Made by a program: the position numbers and the translations under genes. A stretch of 49,424 bases of DNA, from assembly GCA_027731085.1 (NCBI GenBank), contig JAQCDG010000003.1, forward strand, positions 1-49,424, given 5' to 3'. A model generated the notes under the pieces. That model saw only the letters and a program-made list of their open reading frames with translations. It made no database searches and was not told the origin of the DNA. Within the stretch, counting starts at the first letter, position 1, and the number at the start of each line of letters is the position of its first letter. The DNA comes from Actinomycetota bacterium. Lineage in GTDB: Bacteria > Actinomycetota > Acidimicrobiia > Acidimicrobiales > Ilumatobacteraceae. This document shows, piece after piece, positions 9,466 to 18,782 of this stretch.

Positions 9466-10242
9466 ATGACCCAAAATCTAGATTCACCGCAAATTGTTTG
9501 GAGCCCTGGTCTCAGTCAGCGGACTAACAGCCCAGTTTCAAAATTAGTCAGAGAATGGCAGTTGATTAGTTCTCGTCGCAAAGAAGTTGACGTGGTCAAC
9601 TCATGGAAACTGCCCGGCAGCAAGGTTGCAAATTTAGATCAAGTTTTGGTTCGTGCGGGTTTCAATACTGCACGCGATGATTCGCAAGGTGATAGTTATT
9701 TATGGTTGTTGGTCAAGCGAGCAACTGACGAAGAACTTGCCGCACGCATTGTGTTGCAGCGAATTTTGCCGCCACTTGTTGCAATATCTCGCCGTCGTGG
9801 ACAAATAGTCGACGGTGGCATCGACGCAGCGATAGCAGAGGTATTGCCAACCGCATGGACGGTGATTCGTCAGTATCCGTGGCATCGTCGACCAAATAAA
9901 GTTGCGTCAAACCTCGTGCTTGACAGCGAATATTTCGCATTCGTGCAAGCCAACCGGACGAAAAAAGTAAAGGTATTCTCTGTCGAACCAAATTTGTTGG
10001 GCGAACTAGTGGCCGAACCCGAAACGAATGAATATTTTCAAGACGTTAGTTTAGAAAATCTGATCAGTTTGGCGATCAACCAAGGTATCGAACCTCGTCA
10101 TGTCGAAGTTTTGCGTGCGGTTGCAAGCGGCCAGACTGCTGCAACAATAGCCAAGCATTACGGCATCGCCGAGCGAACTGCTCGTGCATGGCGCGCCGTA
10201 GCGATCAGCGAGTTGCGTGCACGAACGCAGTGTGCGGTGTGA
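9466..10242 (+). CDS. Sigma-70-like / HTH DNA-binding protein of unknown function
   Basis: C-terminal IEPRHVEVLRAVASGQTAATIAKHYGIAERTARAWRAVAISELRA resembles sigma region 4/HTH. Confidence 0.6.
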   Translation: MTQNLDSPQIVWSPGLSQRTNSPVSKLVREWQLISSRRKEVDVVNSWKLPGSKVANLDQVLVRAGFNTARDDSQGDSYLWLLVKRATDEELAARIVLQRILPPLVAISRRRGQIVDGGIDAAIAEVLPTAWTVIRQYPWHRRPNKVASNLVLDSEYFAFVQANRTKKVKVFSVEPNLLGELVAEPETNEYFQDVSLENLISLAINQGIEPRHVEVLRAVASGQTAATIAKHYGIAERTARAWRAVAISELRARTQCAV

Positions 10243-12499
10243 GTTTTGTGGTGCGCAGCCGCAAACTATTTGTAACAACAAAAACGCTCGATAACGCCAT
10301 CGCCAGGCCTGCCCACATCGGGTTCAAATAACCCAATGCCGCAAGCGGTATCGCCGCAGTGTTGTAGGCAAACGCCCAAAACACATTCGTCGTAATTGTG
10401 CGCAATGTTGCACGCGACAACAAAATCGCATCGGCAACAAGGCGCAAGTCGCCGCTAATAATTGTCAGATCGCTTGCGTGCATCGCCACATCGGTGCCAG
10501 TGCCCATCGCTACACCAACATCGGCCTGGGCGAGAGCAGCGGCATCGTTGACACCATCGCCAACCATTGCGACTGCATAGCCACGCTGTTGCAAGTCGGC
10601 CACAACGCGAACTTTCTCGTCGGGCAGAACGCCTGCAATGACATGTTGCTCGTCATTTTCGATGCCGACCTGAAGAGCAATTGCTGCGGCGGTTGCATCA
10701 TTGTCGCCCGTTAATAAAACAGAACGAAGACCGAGCTTGTTCAGTTCTGCGATCGCCTGTGCGCTGGTGGGTTTTGGTTGATCGGCAACGACACATACAC
10801 CTTTTACGAGACCATCAATAACTACAAGCACTGCGGTGTTTCCGGTGCTTCGTGCTTGTATCAGCGCTTCGCGCAAATCACCAGGGACGACGATCAACGA
10901 ACTGCTGAATAACGACTCGCGACCGACCATTACTTTTTGTGATTCAACAATGCCTGAAGTGCCCATGCCTGGTGAAGATACAAACTCACTGACGCTCGGC
11001 AATACACCGAGTTCTTTGCGTGCCGCAGTTGCGATTGCGCGAGCGACCGGGTGTTCACTGGCGTGTTCAAGTGCGCCTGCAAACTTGAGGACTTCGTTTC
11101 GCTCTGTACCTCGAGCGACGACGATATTGACTAATTGCATCACGCCAGTTGTGATCGTGCCGGTTTTGTCGAATACGACGGTGTCAATGCGCCGTGTGCT
11201 CTGCAACACGTCGACACCTTTAATTACGATGCCCATTTGCGCCGCGCGACCACTGCCAACCATCAACGCAGTAGGTGTGGCAAGACCAAGAGCGCACGGA
11301 CAGGCGATGATTAAAACTGCAACTGCTGCCGTAAATGCATGAGTTGTCGAGTCGCCCAAGAAAAACCAGGCAACGAATGTCGCAATTGATAAACCAATCA
11401 CAGTTGGCACGAAGATGCCACTCACGCGGTCGGCGAGTTTCTGAACCGGCGCCTTAGTTGTTTGTGCATCGCGCACCAGTCGGGTAATTTGCGCAAAAGT
11501 TGTTTCGGCGCCAACATGCGTCGCGCGGGCGATCAACCGACCCGTCAGGTTCACCGTGGTGCCGACAATTTCGCTACCAGGTGCAACATCTGTCGGCACG
11601 CTTTCGCCAGTCAACATCGAGACATCTAACGACGAGTTGCCTTCAACAACCACGCCATCTGCTGGGATGATTTCTCCTGGTCTTATGACCATCAGGTCAT
11701 TAACGCGCACGAGTGAAGCATCGATAGTTAGCTCGTTTGAGTCGCGGATAACCGTTGCCGTTCGTGCATTGAGTGCAAGCAAAGAACGCAACGCATCGCC
11801 CGCACGATTTTTTGCTCGCGCCTCGAAATATCTGCCGGCGAGTAAAAACACTGTCACTGCGACCGCCACCTCTAAATAGATGTGTGTGCTATCGCCAGAC
11901 TTATTCACCATGCTTGTCATGTTTGTGGTGTGTGACGAGCCTCGGTAGATATGTTCGACGGCATCACCCCAGACAATCGCCCAAAGCGACCACGCGGTTG
12001 ACGCAAACACGCCAATTGAAATCAGCGTGTCCATCGTGGTGGCCCGATGGCGGGCGTTCATTAGCGCTGCACGGTGAAACGGCCAGGCGCCCCAAGTAAC
12101 AACCGGAATACTCAATGCAAGTGCGAGCCACTGCCAATTTTTAAATTGCAATGACGCGACCATCGAAATGATCACGACTGGTAGACCCATAACTATTGAC
12201 GCAGTGAGCCGTGTTTTTAGCATCGACACACGCTCGGTGACTTCGGCCTCGAGCATTTCTGTGGTTGTGTTTTCAAGCAGGCGAGCGTTGTAGCCAAGTG
12301 ATTTGACCGTCGCGATTATCTCGTCAGTGGTTGTCTGCTGATTTGAGAAACTGACGCGGGCAGATTCGGTGGCGAAGTTGACTGTTGCTCGCACACCCGC
12401 AATCTTGTTGAGTCCTTTTTCAATGGTCATTGCACATGCGTTGCATGACATACCGGTCAGACTCAGATCAAGTTGTTCTTCAAGCAGTTGCATATTCAT
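10205..12499 (-). CDS. copA: Heavy-metal (copper-type) translocating P-type ATPase
   Basis: HMA domain GMSCNACAMTIEKGL, TGESVP, CPCALGLATP, DKTGTIT, GDGVNDAAALAQADVGVAMG. Confidence 0.93.
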   Translation of the reverse strand: MNMQLLEEQLDLSLTGMSCNACAMTIEKGLNKIAGVRATVNFATESARVSFSNQQTTTDEIIATVKSLGYNARLLENTTTEMLEAEVTERVSMLKTRLTASIVMGLPVVIISMVASLQFKNWQWLALALSIPVVTWGAWPFHRAALMNARHRATTMDTLISIGVFASTAWSLWAIVWGDAVEHIYRGSSHTTNMTSMVNKSGDSTHIYLEVAVAVTVFLLAGRYFEARAKNRAGDALRSLLALNARTATVIRDSNELTIDASLVRVNDLMVIRPGEIIPADGVVVEGNSSLDVSMLTGESVPTDVAPGSEIVGTTVNLTGRLIARATHVGAETTFAQITRLVRDAQTTKAPVQKLADRVSGIFVPTVIGLSIATFVAWFFLGDSTTHAFTAAVAVLIIACPCALGLATPTALMVGSGRAAQMGIVIKGVDVLQSTRRIDTVVFDKTGTITTGVMQLVNIVVARGTERNEVLKFAGALEHASEHPVARAIATAARKELGVLPSVSEFVSSPGMGTSGIVESQKVMVGRESLFSSSLIVVPGDLREALIQARSTGNTAVLVVIDGLVKGVCVVADQPKPTSAQAIAELNKLGLRSVLLTGDNDATAAAIALQVGIENDEQHVIAGVLPDEKVRVVADLQQRGYAVAMVGDGVNDAAALAQADVGVAMGTGTDVAMHASDLTIISGDLRLVADAILLSRATLRTITTNVFWAFAYNTAAIPLAALGYLNPMWAGLAMALSSVFVVTNSLRLRTTKLTPHTAFVHATR

Positions 12500-12532
12500 T
12501 GATTCTTTAATTCTCGCAGGCAGAAACGGATT

Positions 12533-13225
12533 TTACCCCCACTTAGATTGGCCAAAGCGATAGCCAACACTGCGAACGGTTTCGATCAGGTTGGCGTGCT
12601 CTTCGCCCAGTTTGGCGCGCAGTCGTCGAATGTGAACGTCGACAGTTCTAGCGCCACCGTAATATTCGTAACCCCAAACGCGAGAAAGCAAGACTTCGCG
12701 GCTGAACACCTTTCCGGGGTTTTGCGCCAAAAATTTCAACAATTCGTACTCCATGTAAGTTAAGTCAAGTGGCTTGCCACCAAACGATGCTTGATAAGTC
12801 TCAGTGTTGAGGATCAATCCGCTGTACTCAATTAGTGACTCACGAGACGCTGCCATCTCGGTGTAAAACAAATGGCGCAGGCGTGAGTCGAGTTCGCGTG
12901 GGTGAATAGGCGCAAGACAAAAGTCGTCGAACAAATCGTCGCGCATTTCAAGATCGGCAAGTTGTGCGCCAGTAACCAAGACGATGGTTCGGTCGACGCG
13001 ATTTTCACGACGACGCAATGTGCGACAGATTGCCCACCCAGACTCGGGGTCTTGACTGCAGTCAACTACCGCGCCGAACCATCCCGAAGTTGGTTCGAGT
13101 TTGTCGATCGCCTGACTTGAGTTGACCGCCTTCCATGAATAGCCCGACAAATCGAGCGTTCGGGCCACATCGATTGGCGCAGGATCAGGAAATACTGCGA
13201 GCAGTTTTTCGTCGTTGATAGTCAT
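12533..13225 (-). CDS. glnR: GlnR-like orphan OmpR-family response regulator
   Basis: Start trimmed to ATG at 13223-13225; winged helix LDLTYMEYELLKFLAQNPGKVFSREVLLSRVWGYEYYGGARTVDVHIRRLRAKLG…IETVRSVGYRF; degenerate receiver; downstream of two glutamine synthetases. Confidence 0.82.
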   Translation of the reverse strand: MTINDEKLLAVFPDPAPIDVARTLDLSGYSWKAVNSSQAIDKLEPTSGWFGAVVDCSQDPESGWAICRTLRRRENRVDRTIVLVTGAQLADLEMRDDLFDDFCLAPIHPRELDSRLRHLFYTEMAASRESLIEYSGLILNTETYQASFGGKPLDLTYMEYELLKFLAQNPGKVFSREVLLSRVWGYEYYGGARTVDVHIRRLRAKLGEEHANLIETVRSVGYRFGQSKWG

Positions 13226-13233
13226 CGTTGAAT

Positions 13234-14571
13234 TTAGAGTGACCGTAGATAACGATTTAGTTCGTATTGGCTGATGTGCGTCTTGTAGCTGCGCCATTCG
13301 GCTCGCTTGTTGCGCAAGAACCATTCAAAAATATGTTCACCGAGTGCTTCGGCCACGAGTTCTGATCGCTCCATCACTCGCAATGCATCTGACAATGACT
13401 GCGGCAATTGTTCGATGCCGAGTTTTGCCAACATGTCGTCACCCATTTCAAACAGATTTGAGTCTGCTTCGGTCGGAAGTTCGTAACCTTCTTGAATGCC
13501 GCGCAAACCCGCAGCAAGAATCACCGAAAATGCTAGATATGGGTTGCACGCCGGGTCGGGTGACCGATATTCGATGCGCGTGGCTTGCTCGCTGTTTCGC
13601 TTTTGAATCGGCACTCGAATTAGGCCACTGCGATTGTTGCGTGCCCATGAAATGTGCACTGGGGCTTCAAAGCCAGGCACAAGTCGCTTGTAGCTATTTA
13701 TATTTTGGTTTGTCACGGCGGTGATTTCTGCGGCGTGTCGCAGAAGACCAGCCATAAATTGTTTTGCCGTGACCGACAAGTTATACGGGTCATCATTGTC
13801 GTGAAAGGCGTTTTGCTCGTCTTTGAAAAGGCTTAGGTGAAGATGCATACCCGAACCTTGCACACCCTCAAGTGGCTTGGGCATAAAAGTTGCGTGCACA
13901 TTGTGCAACGCCGCAACTTCTTTGACCACGAGGCGAAATGTCATAACGCTGTCGGCCATCGTCAACGCATCTGTGTGTCGAAGATCGATTTCGTGCTGGC
14001 TCGGTGAGTCTTCGTGAAAGCTGTATTCAACTGGAATGCTCATCGTCTCTAGTGTTCGAATTGTTTCTTTGCGCAATGAACTTGTGATGTCGTTGCTCGT
14101 CAGGTCGAAGAAACCACCTTCATCAAGCGGTATTGGTCGTGAATCAACTTTGGGTGGATCGAAATAAAAATATTCGATGTCTGGCGCGACATAAAACTGA
14201 TAACCAAGTTTTCGAGCGTTGTTTAGGTTGCGTCGCAACACTTGTCGCGGATCACCGTCGAATGCAGTGCCATCAAGTTTGGCGATATCGCAAAACACGC
14301 GGGCTTCGGCACCCTTCGGGTCGACCCATGGCAAAACTTCAAAAGTGTTCGGGTCGGGCAAGGCCAAAACATCGCTTTCTTGCACACGACTAAACCCGTC
14401 GATGGCCGAGCCGTCAAAACTCATGCCGTCATTGAGTGCGTTCTCCATTTCGGCAGGGCTGATGGCGAAACTCTTGAGGTTGCCGAGTACATCGGTAAAC
14501 CACAAGCGAACGAGGCGGATGCCGCGTTCTTCAACTGTGCGAAGAACATAGTCGCGTTGCTGTTCAATCAT
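13234..14571 (-). CDS. glnA: Type I glutamine synthetase, GlnA2-like
   Basis: RLWFTDVLGNLKSFAIS, FHEDSPSQHEIDL, GSGMHLHLSL; C-terminal SELVAEALGEHIFEWFLRNKRAEW…YELNRYL resembles mycobacterial GlnA2; no NLYxLP adenylylation motif seen. Confidence 0.92.
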   Translation of the reverse strand: MIEQQRDYVLRTVEERGIRLVRLWFTDVLGNLKSFAISPAEMENALNDGMSFDGSAIDGFSRVQESDVLALPDPNTFEVLPWVDPKGAEARVFCDIAKLDGTAFDGDPRQVLRRNLNNARKLGYQFYVAPDIEYFYFDPPKVDSRPIPLDEGGFFDLTSNDITSSLRKETIRTLETMSIPVEYSFHEDSPSQHEIDLRHTDALTMADSVMTFRLVVKEVAALHNVHATFMPKPLEGVQGSGMHLHLSLFKDEQNAFHDNDDPYNLSVTAKQFMAGLLRHAAEITAVTNQNINSYKRLVPGFEAPVHISWARNNRSGLIRVPIQKRNSEQATRIEYRSPDPACNPYLAFSVILAAGLRGIQEGYELPTEADSNLFEMGDDMLAKLGIEQLPQSLSDALRVMERSELVAEALGEHIFEWFLRNKRAEWRSYKTHISQYELNRYLRSL

Positions 14572-14608
14572 CTCAGCGCTCTTTTCGCTTGATTGGCATG
14601 AATACAGT

Positions 14609-14650
14609 CTGCCGCCGCAAAGACGAGTTTCACTAGGGTTACGGCGGCAG
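14609..14650 (-). promoter_or_regulatory. 9-bp inverted repeat CTGCCGCCG…CGGCGGCAG between glnII and glnA2
   Basis: Perfect arms 14609-14617 and 14642-14650, 24-nt loop. Confidence 0.5.
14627..14642 (-). promoter_or_regulatory. Putative GlnR box GTAAC-CCTAGT-GAAAC
   Basis: On the minus strand GTAAC-n6-GAAAC, identical to the published GlnR GTnAC-n6-GaAAC half-box; 55 bp upstream of the glnA2 start. Confidence 0.65.
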
Positions 14651-14682
14651 GACTATTGGGTTTTGGGATTACTAATTTTTAG

Positions 14683-15768
14683 TTACTTCTTCTTCGTCTT
14701 TTTCTTGGTGCTTGCCTTGCCGCCTTTGTTGCCCTGCTTTTTGCCGGCACTCTTGGTTGGCGATGACTGTCCGCAAACTGTTTCGAGAATCAACTGAGTA
14801 ACTACATACGGGTCCATGTTTGCATTTGGTCGGCGATCTTCGGCATAGCCCTTTTGGTCGCGAGCAACCTGCCAAGGAATTCGCACTGATGCACCACGGT
14901 TTGAAACGCCGTAACTGAACTTGTTGTATGGAGCGGTTTCGTGTTTGCCGGTCAAGCGACTTTCAATATCGTGTCCGTAGTTGCTGACATGCTCATTGAT
15001 TCGTTTGCCGAGCGCTTTGCATGCATCATCGATTGCCTTGTAGTTCGAGCGCATCGCCTTTGTCGAGAAATTGGTGTGGCAACCTGCGCCGTTCCAGTCT
15101 CCTTTTTGAGGCTTGGCATCAATTGAGATGACCACGTCGTAATCTTCGGCGATGCGATGCAACAGCCATCGTGCAACATGCAATTCGTCGCTGACTCGAA
15201 GTGCATCAACCGGCCCAATTTGAAATTCCCATTGGCCGGGCATTACTTCGGCGTTTGTGCCCGAAATATGTAGACCGGCTTCGAGACACATCTCGGTGTG
15301 AATCTCGACAATGTCGCGACCCATAACTCGGCCTGCACCGACGCCGCAATAGTAAGGACCTTGCGGAGCAGGTTCGCCAGAAAGTTCTGGGAAACCAAAC
15401 GGTCGACCGTTGAGTCGCATCATCGTGTATTCCTGTTCGATGCCGTAGATCATTTTTTGATCGGCATATCGCTTTGCAGTTTCAGCACATTGAGCGCGCG
15501 TGTTTGTCGGATGCGGCTTGCCAGTTGAAGCAACAAGCACCTCGCACATCACAAGAACATTTTTTCCGCCACGAATCGGATCTTTGCAACTGAACACCGG
15601 ATTCAAAATGCAGTCGGATGCTTCACCAGTCGCTTGGTTTGTCGACGAACCGTCGAAGCCCCAAATCGGCAACGTCTTGGTGCCATTTTCGATGACCTTT
15701 GTCTTCGATCGCAATGTTGGCGTTGGTTCGACGCCGTCTATCCAGATGTATTCGGCTTGATATGACAT
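14683..15768 (-). CDS. glnII: Type II (eukaryote-like) glutamine synthetase with Lys-rich C-terminal tail
   Basis: MSYQAEYIWIDG, LPIWGFDGSSTNQATGEASDC, GIEQEYTM, GPYYCGVGAGRVMGRDIVEIH, GDWNGAGCHTNFST, GVSNRGASVRIPW; start trimmed to 15766-15768. Confidence 0.95.
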   Translation of the reverse strand: MSYQAEYIWIDGVEPTPTLRSKTKVIENGTKTLPIWGFDGSSTNQATGEASDCILNPVFSCKDPIRGGKNVLVMCEVLVASTGKPHPTNTRAQCAETAKRYADQKMIYGIEQEYTMMRLNGRPFGFPELSGEPAPQGPYYCGVGAGRVMGRDIVEIHTEMCLEAGLHISGTNAEVMPGQWEFQIGPVDALRVSDELHVARWLLHRIAEDYDVVISIDAKPQKGDWNGAGCHTNFSTKAMRSNYKAIDDACKALGKRINEHVSNYGHDIESRLTGKHETAPYNKFSYGVSNRGASVRIPWQVARDQKGYAEDRRPNANMDPYVVTQLILETVCGQSSPTKSAGKKQGNKGGKASTKKKTKKK

Positions 15769-15900
15769 TTGAGTTCCTCTCAATTCTGAATCTGCCACGC
15801 CGGCAAATTCTCAACCTTGACAGTTTTGCCGATTGCGGTTTCTCGGCCATTGCCCGTTTGTAAACGGAGTGTGAAGTTTTTGGCTAGATAGCCTGATTAT

Positions 15901-17556
15901 GTGGCCGAATTTGCCGAACTTCGCGTTGGACTTGCCCAAATCAACCCCGTAGTCGGTTCTTTGCGTGAAAACGCGACCAAGATTTTGGACAACTACAAAC
16001 AGGCCGTGAAGGCTGGCTGTGATGTGGTTGCGTTTCCTGAACTATCTATCACTGGTTATCCACCTGAAGATTTAGTTCTGAAGCAGGGCTTTGTCGCCGA
16101 AAACAGAAAAGTTCTCGACGAAATCTTGAAGTCAATCGGCGACACTTTTGCGGTTATCGGCTTTGTTGATCAAGACAAAGACTCGGATGAGATTTACAAC
16201 GCCGCAGCAATTTGTCAAAACCAAAAAATAGTTGGCGTGTATCGCAAGCATTTGTTGCCGAACTACAACGTCTTTGATGAACAGCGATATTTCACACCGG
16301 GTGTACATAATCCGCTATTTACGATCAAGGGTGCGTGCGTCGGCGTGACGATTTGTGAAGACATTTGGGATGCGCAAGGGCCCGTCTCGGTTCAGGCCTC
16401 GTTGGGCGCCGTATTGAATCTGAACATCAACGGCTCGCCGTTTCATGCAGGCAAAATTGGTGCGCGACGCGAAATGTTGAGTTCGCGTGCACGCGACAGC
16501 GAGTGTGTTGTTGCCTATGTCAACCAAGTTGGTGGACAAGACGAACTTGTGTTTGACGGTGGCTCGATGATCTTGGCTGCCGACGGCACAATCGTGGCCA
16601 GTGCGGCGCAGTTTGTCGAAGAGTTGTTGATCTGTGATTTGGTATTGCCCAGGTCAAAGTCAGTTGCTGCGCCTCAACAATCGCGTGGTCAAATTGCTGA
16701 GCCACTTGACGAAGATGCGCAGATTTTTGCAGCACTTGTGTTGGGTACACGCGATTATGTACAAAAAAATGGATTCAAAGATGTCGTGATCGGTCTTTCT
16801 GGTGGCATTGACTCGGCATTGGCGGCTGCAGTTGCGACGCAGGCACTTGGTTCAGAACATGTGCACGGCGTGGCGATGCCTTCTCGTTATTCTTCGCCAG
16901 GTTCGTTAACCGACGCCAAACTTTTGGCAAGCAATTTAGGCGTCGACATTCAGACAATTTCTATTGAGCCAGCGTTTAGTGCTTATCTCGAAGCGCTGGC
17001 ACCGAGTTTTGCTGGCCGTCGCGCAGATTTAACCGAAGAAAACTTGCAGAGCCGAGTTCGCGGCACCACATTGATGGCGCTTTCAAACAAATTTGGTTGG
17101 ATGGTCTTGACCACCGGCAACAAGAGCGAAATTGCAGTCGGGTATTTCACCTTGTACGGCGACTCGGTCGGTGGTTATGCGGTGATTAAAGATTTGTTCA
17201 AGACGAAGGTCTATGAGATCTGCACATATTTCAACCAGCAAAGTGGTCGAGATCTGATACCCAATTCGATAGTCAACAAAGCACCTTCGGCAGAGTTGCG
17301 ACCAGACCAACGAGACGATCAGAGTTTGCCGCCCTATGAAGTTTTAGATCCAATTCTTGAGATGTATGTCGAAGATGACTTGACGGCTCAGCAAATTATC
17401 GAACTCGGTTATGAATCTGAGTTGGTAAAACGCATCGCACGACTAGTTGACATGAACGAATACAAGCGCCGTCAGGGTGCGCCGGGTGTGCGAATCAGCA
17501 CAAAAGCATTCGGCAAAGATCGTCGACTACCGATCACCAATAAATTTTCTGGCTAA
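15901..17556 (+). CDS. nadE: Glutamine-dependent NAD+ synthetase
   Basis: N-terminal nitrilase-type domain (FPELSITGYPPEDLVL, ICEDIW) plus synthetase domain GLSGGIDSAL, TTGNKSE; GTG start. Confidence 0.95.
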   Translation: MAEFAELRVGLAQINPVVGSLRENATKILDNYKQAVKAGCDVVAFPELSITGYPPEDLVLKQGFVAENRKVLDEILKSIGDTFAVIGFVDQDKDSDEIYNAAAICQNQKIVGVYRKHLLPNYNVFDEQRYFTPGVHNPLFTIKGACVGVTICEDIWDAQGPVSVQASLGAVLNLNINGSPFHAGKIGARREMLSSRARDSECVVAYVNQVGGQDELVFDGGSMILAADGTIVASAAQFVEELLICDLVLPRSKSVAAPQQSRGQIAEPLDEDAQIFAALVLGTRDYVQKNGFKDVVIGLSGGIDSALAAAVATQALGSEHVHGVAMPSRYSSPGSLTDAKLLASNLGVDIQTISIEPAFSAYLEALAPSFAGRRADLTEENLQSRVRGTTLMALSNKFGWMVLTTGNKSEIAVGYFTLYGDSVGGYAVIKDLFKTKVYEICTYFNQQSGRDLIPNSIVNKAPSAELRPDQRDDQSLPPYEVLDPILEMYVEDDLTAQQIIELGYESELVKRIARLVDMNEYKRRQGAPGVRISTKAFGKDRRLPITNKFSG

Positions 17557-17558
17557 AA

Positions 17559-17576
17559 AACTAGTTTCGTCTAGTT
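17559..17576. terminator. Small hairpin between convergent genes
   Basis: AACTAG-TTTCGT-CTAGTT between the nadE stop and the MFS stop; short stem. Confidence 0.3.
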
Positions 17577-18767
17577 GTGAACCAGTCCGCCGCGTCGGTG
17601 GTACGAATACATCAACAGCGTCGCAACGCCGGCGCTAGCAGCGCCGATTAGTGACGGCAGGGCGATGCCGTTGCTTGATTCGTAGGCGCGTGTAGCAACA
17701 AGGCTCATCACGCTGCGACCAAGTGTGCCTGCGCCAATGACAAGACCGAGGCCGCTGCCAGGTCGTTTCGGCACAAGATGTGTCGCGAGTGGCAACATGC
17801 TGACTACCGCGAATTCGAAACCCAAAATATAAATGAGTAGCGCAACTAAGCCAAGCACGAGATTGTTTGACACGAACCAAAGCGCGAGCCCGCCTGGCAC
17901 CATGATCAAACATCCGATGGCGATACTTTTTTCTTTACCCCAGGCATCTGTCTTGCTGGCGCTGGTGATTGACGCGTAGAGCTCGACAACACCAAAACTA
18001 AAACCGACGGCGGCGATGCCGATCGCACCGAAACCGAACTCGTCGTCGAGCCAGGCGCCAAAAGTTATGAAGATGCACTGACTTGCGCACATCGTGGCAA
18101 ACATCGTCGCCACAACTAGCCAACCGCGACCGCTCAATCGCACGCCATCATCGGCGACCCGTGAAGAAACTTCATGCGCTTCTGCCTTGATTCGCGACGC
18201 AATGAATAACAGCGAAATTACCGTGCCGAAAACGCCGGTGATGAACCCCGCGCGCCAACTGCTGAGCGCGGTGATTACTCCCATTAGCGAAACACCGAGC
18301 AGTAGACCTAGCGCCCATGAAATTTCGGTGATGCCGATGTAGCGACCGCGCTTTTCGTAAGGCACATGATCCGAGATCCAACCGGACATGCCGAGATCGA
18401 AGAAATTTTTCGTGATGCTGATCAGAGTCACACCAAAAGTGAAGACATAAATATTTGGCGATACTCCGGCGAGAAGCGCGCCAAGCCCAATGCCGATGAG
18501 ACCCGCGACCATTGCAGTTCGCCGCGACAAATAGTCGACGAATCTGCCGATGAACGGTGAGAGCAGACCCGAAAGTTCTGAGATCGTTAGTGCGATGCCG
18601 ATTTCAGAAAGCGAGATGTCAAAACCCTTGGCGATGATCGCCACAAATGGCGGGGTGAAGCGGTAGCACGCATTGGTGGTTAGTCGCGCGCCGGTGAGAA
18701 GTGTGATGTTTTTCTTGACGAGCGCCGAGAACGAATCATCAAGCCAGCGACTGAGCACGAGGCTCAA
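17571..18767 (-). CDS. MFS transporter
   Basis: Multiple TM segments; FVDYLSRRTAMVAGLIGIGLGALLAG between early helices. Confidence 0.85.
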   Translation of the reverse strand: MSLVLSRWLDDSFSALVKKNITLLTGARLTTNACYRFTPPFVAIIAKGFDISLSEIGIALTISELSGLLSPFIGRFVDYLSRRTAMVAGLIGIGLGALLAGVSPNIYVFTFGVTLISITKNFFDLGMSGWISDHVPYEKRGRYIGITEISWALGLLLGVSLMGVITALSSWRAGFITGVFGTVISLLFIASRIKAEAHEVSSRVADDGVRLSGRGWLVVATMFATMCASQCIFITFGAWLDDEFGFGAIGIAAVGFSFGVVELYASITSASKTDAWGKEKSIAIGCLIMVPGGLALWFVSNNLVLGLVALLIYILGFEFAVVSMLPLATHLVPKRPGSGLGLVIGAGTLGRSVMSLVATRAYESSNGIALPSLIGAASAGVATLLMYSYHRRGGLVHN

Positions 18768-18782
18768 CGCTACAACTATTTG

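Noticed and set aside
15838-15853. Second GlnR box upstream of glnII (minus strand GCAAT-GGCCGA-GAAAC)
   Set aside because: Only the GAAAC half is good; the other half matches 3 of 5 positions, too weak to call
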